Origin: Sipunculus nudus
Lineage: Eukaryota; Annelida; Sipuncula; Golfingiida; Sipunculidae
NCBI GenBank assembly: GCA_026874595.1
Contig: CM049309.1
Coordinates: forward strand, 91,782,723 to 91,846,722
Length of the DNA: 64,000 nucleotides
Direction: 5' to 3'
The notes under the pieces were generated by a model. The model ran no database searches and was not told the DNA's origin. It saw only the letters and a list, made by a program, of their open reading frames with translations. The position numbers and the translations under genes are program-made. Of this stretch, positions 60,321 to 64,000 are shown piece after piece (positions within the stretch are counted from its first letter, which is position 1; every line of letters starts with the position of its first letter).

Positions 60321-60879
60321 TAATCTAATATTACAAGCACATGCATTTTCTTTTAAACTTATTTACATATTCTTTTAAAATTACTCTTTTAATACTTGTC
60401 TTTTATTTTATAGAACCAATTTTGCACCTTCTTTAGTACCTTTATTCAGCATCTTTTATTATTTTAATTTAATGTTTGAAATTTTAATGAACTTTTTTCT
60501 CACAATATTAATTTATTTGATTATATGATATACGAATATAAAGTACATGAGTGTTATTCTTTATTATATTATAACTGATATTTTTATATAATTGATTATA
60601 TTCTGTTATGTACAAAAGTTAAAGAACAAGATTGTTTAATATCAAATTTATTTTGAAAGAGATAATATAATAAAATATTATAATAATATTATAAAAATGA
60701 TGTACGTTTTGATATGTATCCTCATTTCTAAATTGACAATAAGTTTCTTAGGTTAAAACGGTTTTAACACAAGAAATTTAGATATTGACAGACTCAATAA
60801 AGAACATTTCTCACATCGGAAAATGGAAAATAATAAATGAGATTAATTCACTGAAGATGGACATGCCTGAGCAAGCAAT
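60321..60879. other. AT-rich spacer, nothing recognised
   Basis: Very AT-rich sequence leading to the 76-bp array. No coding frame or repeat period is apparent. Confidence 0.5.
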
Positions 60880-63800
60880 TTCTCAGTTATTTCAATGTTT
60901 GAATGTTTTGTCTCCGAGAAGAGTTTTAGTTTGATGCATATTAACCTGCCTTCTCTTTAGTAATTTCAATGTTTGAATTGTTTGTCTCTAAGAAGAGTTT
61001 TAGTTTGTTGACATATAATAACCTGGCTTCTTCTCAATAATTTCATTGTTTGAATGTTTTGTCTCCGAGAAGAGTTTTAGTTTGATGCATATTAACCTGC
61101 CTTCTCTTTAGTAATTTCAATGTTTTGAATGTTTTTGTCTCCAAGAGGAGTTTTAGTTTGATGCATTTTAACCTGCCTTCTTTTCAGTAATTTTAATGTT
61201 TTGAATGTTTTTGTCTCTAAGAAGAGTTTTAGTTTGATGCATATTAACCTGCCATCTTCTCCATAATTTCAATGTTTTGAATGCTTTTGTCTCCGAGAAG
61301 AGGTTTAGTTTGATGCATATTAACCAGCCTTCCCTATAGTAATTTCAATGTTTTGAATGTTTTTGTCTCCAAGAAGAGTTTTAGTTTGATGCATGTTAAC
61401 CTGCCTTCTTCTCAGTAATTTCACTGTTTTGAATGTTTTTGTCTCCAAGAAGAGTTTTAGTTTGATGCATATTAACCTGCCATCTTCTCCATAATTTCAA
61501 TGTTTGAATTTTTTGTCTCCGAGAAGAGTTTTAGTTTGATGCATATTAACCTGCCTTCTCTTTAGTAATTTCAATGTTTGAATGATTTTGTCTCTAAGAA
61601 GAGTTTTAGTTTGATGCATGTTAACCTGCCTTCTTCTCAGTAATTTCAATGTTTTGAATGTTTTTGTCTCTAAGAAGAGTTTTAGTTTGATGCATATTAA
61701 CCTGCCATCTTCTCCATAATTTCAATGTTTGAATGTTTTGTCTCCGAGAAGAGTTTTAGTTTGATGCATATTAACCTGCCTTCCCTATAGTAATTTTAAT
61801 GTTTTGAATGTTTTTGTTTCCAAGAAGAGTTTTAGTTTGATGCATGTTAACCTGCCTTCTTCTCAGTAATTTCAATGTTTTGAATGTTTTTGTCTCCAAG
61901 AAGAGTTTTAGTTTGATGCATATTAACCTGCCATCTTCTCCATAAATTCAATGTTTGAATGTTGTGTCTCCGAGAAGAGTTTTAGTTTGATGCATGTTAA
62001 CCTGCCTTCCCTATAGTAATTTTAATGTTTTGAAAGTTTTTGTTTCCAAGAAGAGTTTTAGTTTGATGCATGTTAACCTCCCTTCTTCTCAGTAATTTCA
62101 ATGTTTTGAATGTTTTTGTCTCCAAGAAGAGTTTTAGTTTGATGCATATTAACCTGACATCTTCTCCATAATTTCAATGTTTGAATGTTTTGTCTCAGAG
62201 AAGAGTTTTAGTTTGATGCATATTAACCTGCCATCTTCTCCATAATTTCAATGTTTTGAATGCTTTTGTCTCCAAGAAGACTTTTAGTTTGATGCATATT
62301 AACCTGCCTTCCCTATAGTAATTTTAATGTTTTGAATGTTTTTGTTTCCAAGAAGAGTTTTAGTTTGATGCATGTTAACCTGCCTTCTTCTCAGTAATTT
62401 CAATTTTTTGAATGTTTTTGTCTCCAAGAAGAGTTTTAGTTTGATGCATATTAACCTGCCATCTTCTCCATAATTTCAATGTTTGAATGTTTTGTCTCCG
62501 AGAAAAGTTTTAGCTTGATGCATATTAACCTGCCTTCCCTATAGTAATTTTAATGTTTTGAATGTTTTTGTTTCCAAGAAGAGTTTTAGTTTGATGCATG
62601 TTAACCTGCCTTCTTCTCAGTAATTTCAATGTTTTGAATGTTTTTGTCTCCGAGAAGAGTTTTAGTTTGATGCATATTAACCTGCCATCTTCTCCATAAT
62701 TTCAATGTTTTGAATGCTTTTGTCTCCGAGAAGAGTTTTAGTTTGATGCATATTAACCTGCCTTCCCTATAGTAATTTTAATGTTTTGAATGTTTTTGTT
62801 TCCAAGAAGAATTTTAGTTTGATGCATGTTAACCTGCCTCCTTCTCAGTAATTTCAATGTTTTGAATGTTTTTGTCTCCAAGAAGAGTTTTAGTTTGATG
62901 CATATTAACCTGCCATCTTCTCCATAATTTCAATGTTTGAATGTTTTGTCTCCGAGAAAAGTTTTAGTTTGATGCATATTAACCTGCCTTCCCTATAGTA
63001 ATTTTAATGTTTTGAATGTTTTTGTTTCCAAGAAGAGTTTTAGTTTGATGCATGTTAACCTGCCTTCTTCTCAGTAATTTCAATGTTTTGAATGTTTTTG
63101 TCTCCGAGAAGAGTTTTAGTTTGATGCATATTAACCTGCCTTCTCTTTAGTAATTTCAATGTTTGAATGATTTTGTCTCCGAGAAGAGTTTTAGTTTGAT
63201 GCATGTTAACCTGCCTTCTTCTCAGTAATTTCAATGTTTTGAATGTTTTTGTCTCTAAGAAGAGTTTTAGTTTGATGCATATTAACCTGCCATCTTCTCC
63301 ATAATTTCAATGTTTGAATGTTTTGTCTCCGAGAAGAGTTTTAGTTTGATGCATATAAACCTGCCTTCTCTTTAGTAATTTCAATGTTTTGAATGTTTTT
63401 GTCTCCAAGAAGAGTTTTAGTTTGATGCATATTAACCTGCCATCTTCTCCATAATTTCAATGTTTGAATGTTTTGTCTCCGAGAAGAGTTTTAGTTTGAT
63501 GCATATTAACCTGCCTTCCCTATAGTAATTTTAATGTTTTGAATGTTTTTGTTTCCAAGAAGAGTTTTAGTTTGATGCATGTTAACCTGCCTTCTTCTCA
63601 GTAATTTCAATGTTTTGAATGTTTTTGTCTCCAAGAAGAGTTTTAGTTTGATGCATATTAACCTGCCATCTTCTCCATAATTTCAATGTTTGAATGTTTT
63701 GTCTCCGAGAAAAGTTTTAGTTTGATGCATATTAACCTGCCTTCCCTATAGTAATTTTAATGTTTTGAATGTTTTTGTTTCCAAGAAGAGTTTTAGTTTG

Positions 63801-64000
63801 ATGCATGTTAACCTGCCTTCTTCTCAGTAATTTCAATGTTTTGAATGTTTTTGTCTCCCAGAACAGTTTTAGTTTGATGCATATTAACCTGCCATCTTCT
63901 CCATAATTTCAATGTTTGAATGTTTTGTCTCCGAGAAGAGTTTTAGTTTGATGCATATTAACCTGCCTTCCCTATAGTAATTTTAATGTTTTGAATGTTT
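60880..64000 (+). repeat. 76-bp satellite with ~227-bp trimeric higher-order repeat, open at window end
   Basis: About 41 units sharing GAGTTTTAGTTTGATGCAT, TTAACCTGCC, TAATTTCAATG and GTCTCC. Three main unit types differ at the middle: CATCTTCTCCATAATTTC, TTCCCTATAGTAATTTTAATG and TTCTTCTCAGTAATTTC. They alternate so that the first type recurs every 225-228 bases (61251, 61479, 61704, 61930, 62156, then 62458, 62684, 62912). A fourth type (TTCTCTTTAGTAATT) appears at the edges and at breaks. The array continues beyond the window. Confidence 0.95.

Overview
This is an animal genome window, most likely from a marine mollusc and probably a bivalve. The evidence is split genes with GT-AG introns, an AT-rich background, several LINE relics, a Gypsy-type gag relic, and many dispersed repeats of the bivalve style (CGTCCGTC-rich starts, 'ggtcaaggtcac' interiors, ends like CCATGGGTCACTTGTT). 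The species assignment is inference. Host gene content is low and almost everything else is repeat.

Layout. 1-770: tract of phased CCAAT/ATTGG palindromes holding a tRNA-like unit. 978-5209 (minus): two-exon leucine-rich repeat gene whose 3.4 kb intron carries a 41-bp minisatellite and a 598-bp MITE with TAA target duplications. 8.2-11.2 kb (minus): decayed LINE interrupted by a 97-bp insertion with 9-bp target duplications. 12-18.6 kb: degenerate dispersed repeats, a Gypsy-type gag relic and two more LINE pieces. 19353-24288: a nearly complete two-gene DNA transposon of the ISL2EU type. 25.5-31 kb: an inverted-repeat element and bivalve-type repeats. 31299-31790 (plus): coding exon of a small glycine-rich membrane protein, followed by a 24-bp minisatellite. 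33-37 kb: little, apart from one hAT-like terminus and two weak exon candidates.

37.57-58.61 kb is one uninterrupted satellite with a 34-bp unit, built up by nested segmental duplications of 1956, 1234, 1130, 2835 and 238 bp. It is followed by an unrelated 57-bp array (58.62-59.47 kb) and a 76-bp array with trimeric higher-order structure (60.88 kb to the window end).

The best functional unit is the transposon. A THAP zinc-finger DDE transposase (three minus-strand exons, 484 aa when spliced, catalytic D-D-E present) faces a SWIM-finger plus YqaJ-type nuclease (three plus-strand exons). Both lie between ~80-bp imperfect terminal inverted repeats flanked by AT. All splice phases agree. The one visible defect is an apparent 1-nt frameshift near the start of the nuclease gene. 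Small open frames inside the satellites are artefacts of repeat length and stop-codon phase and are not annotated as genes.
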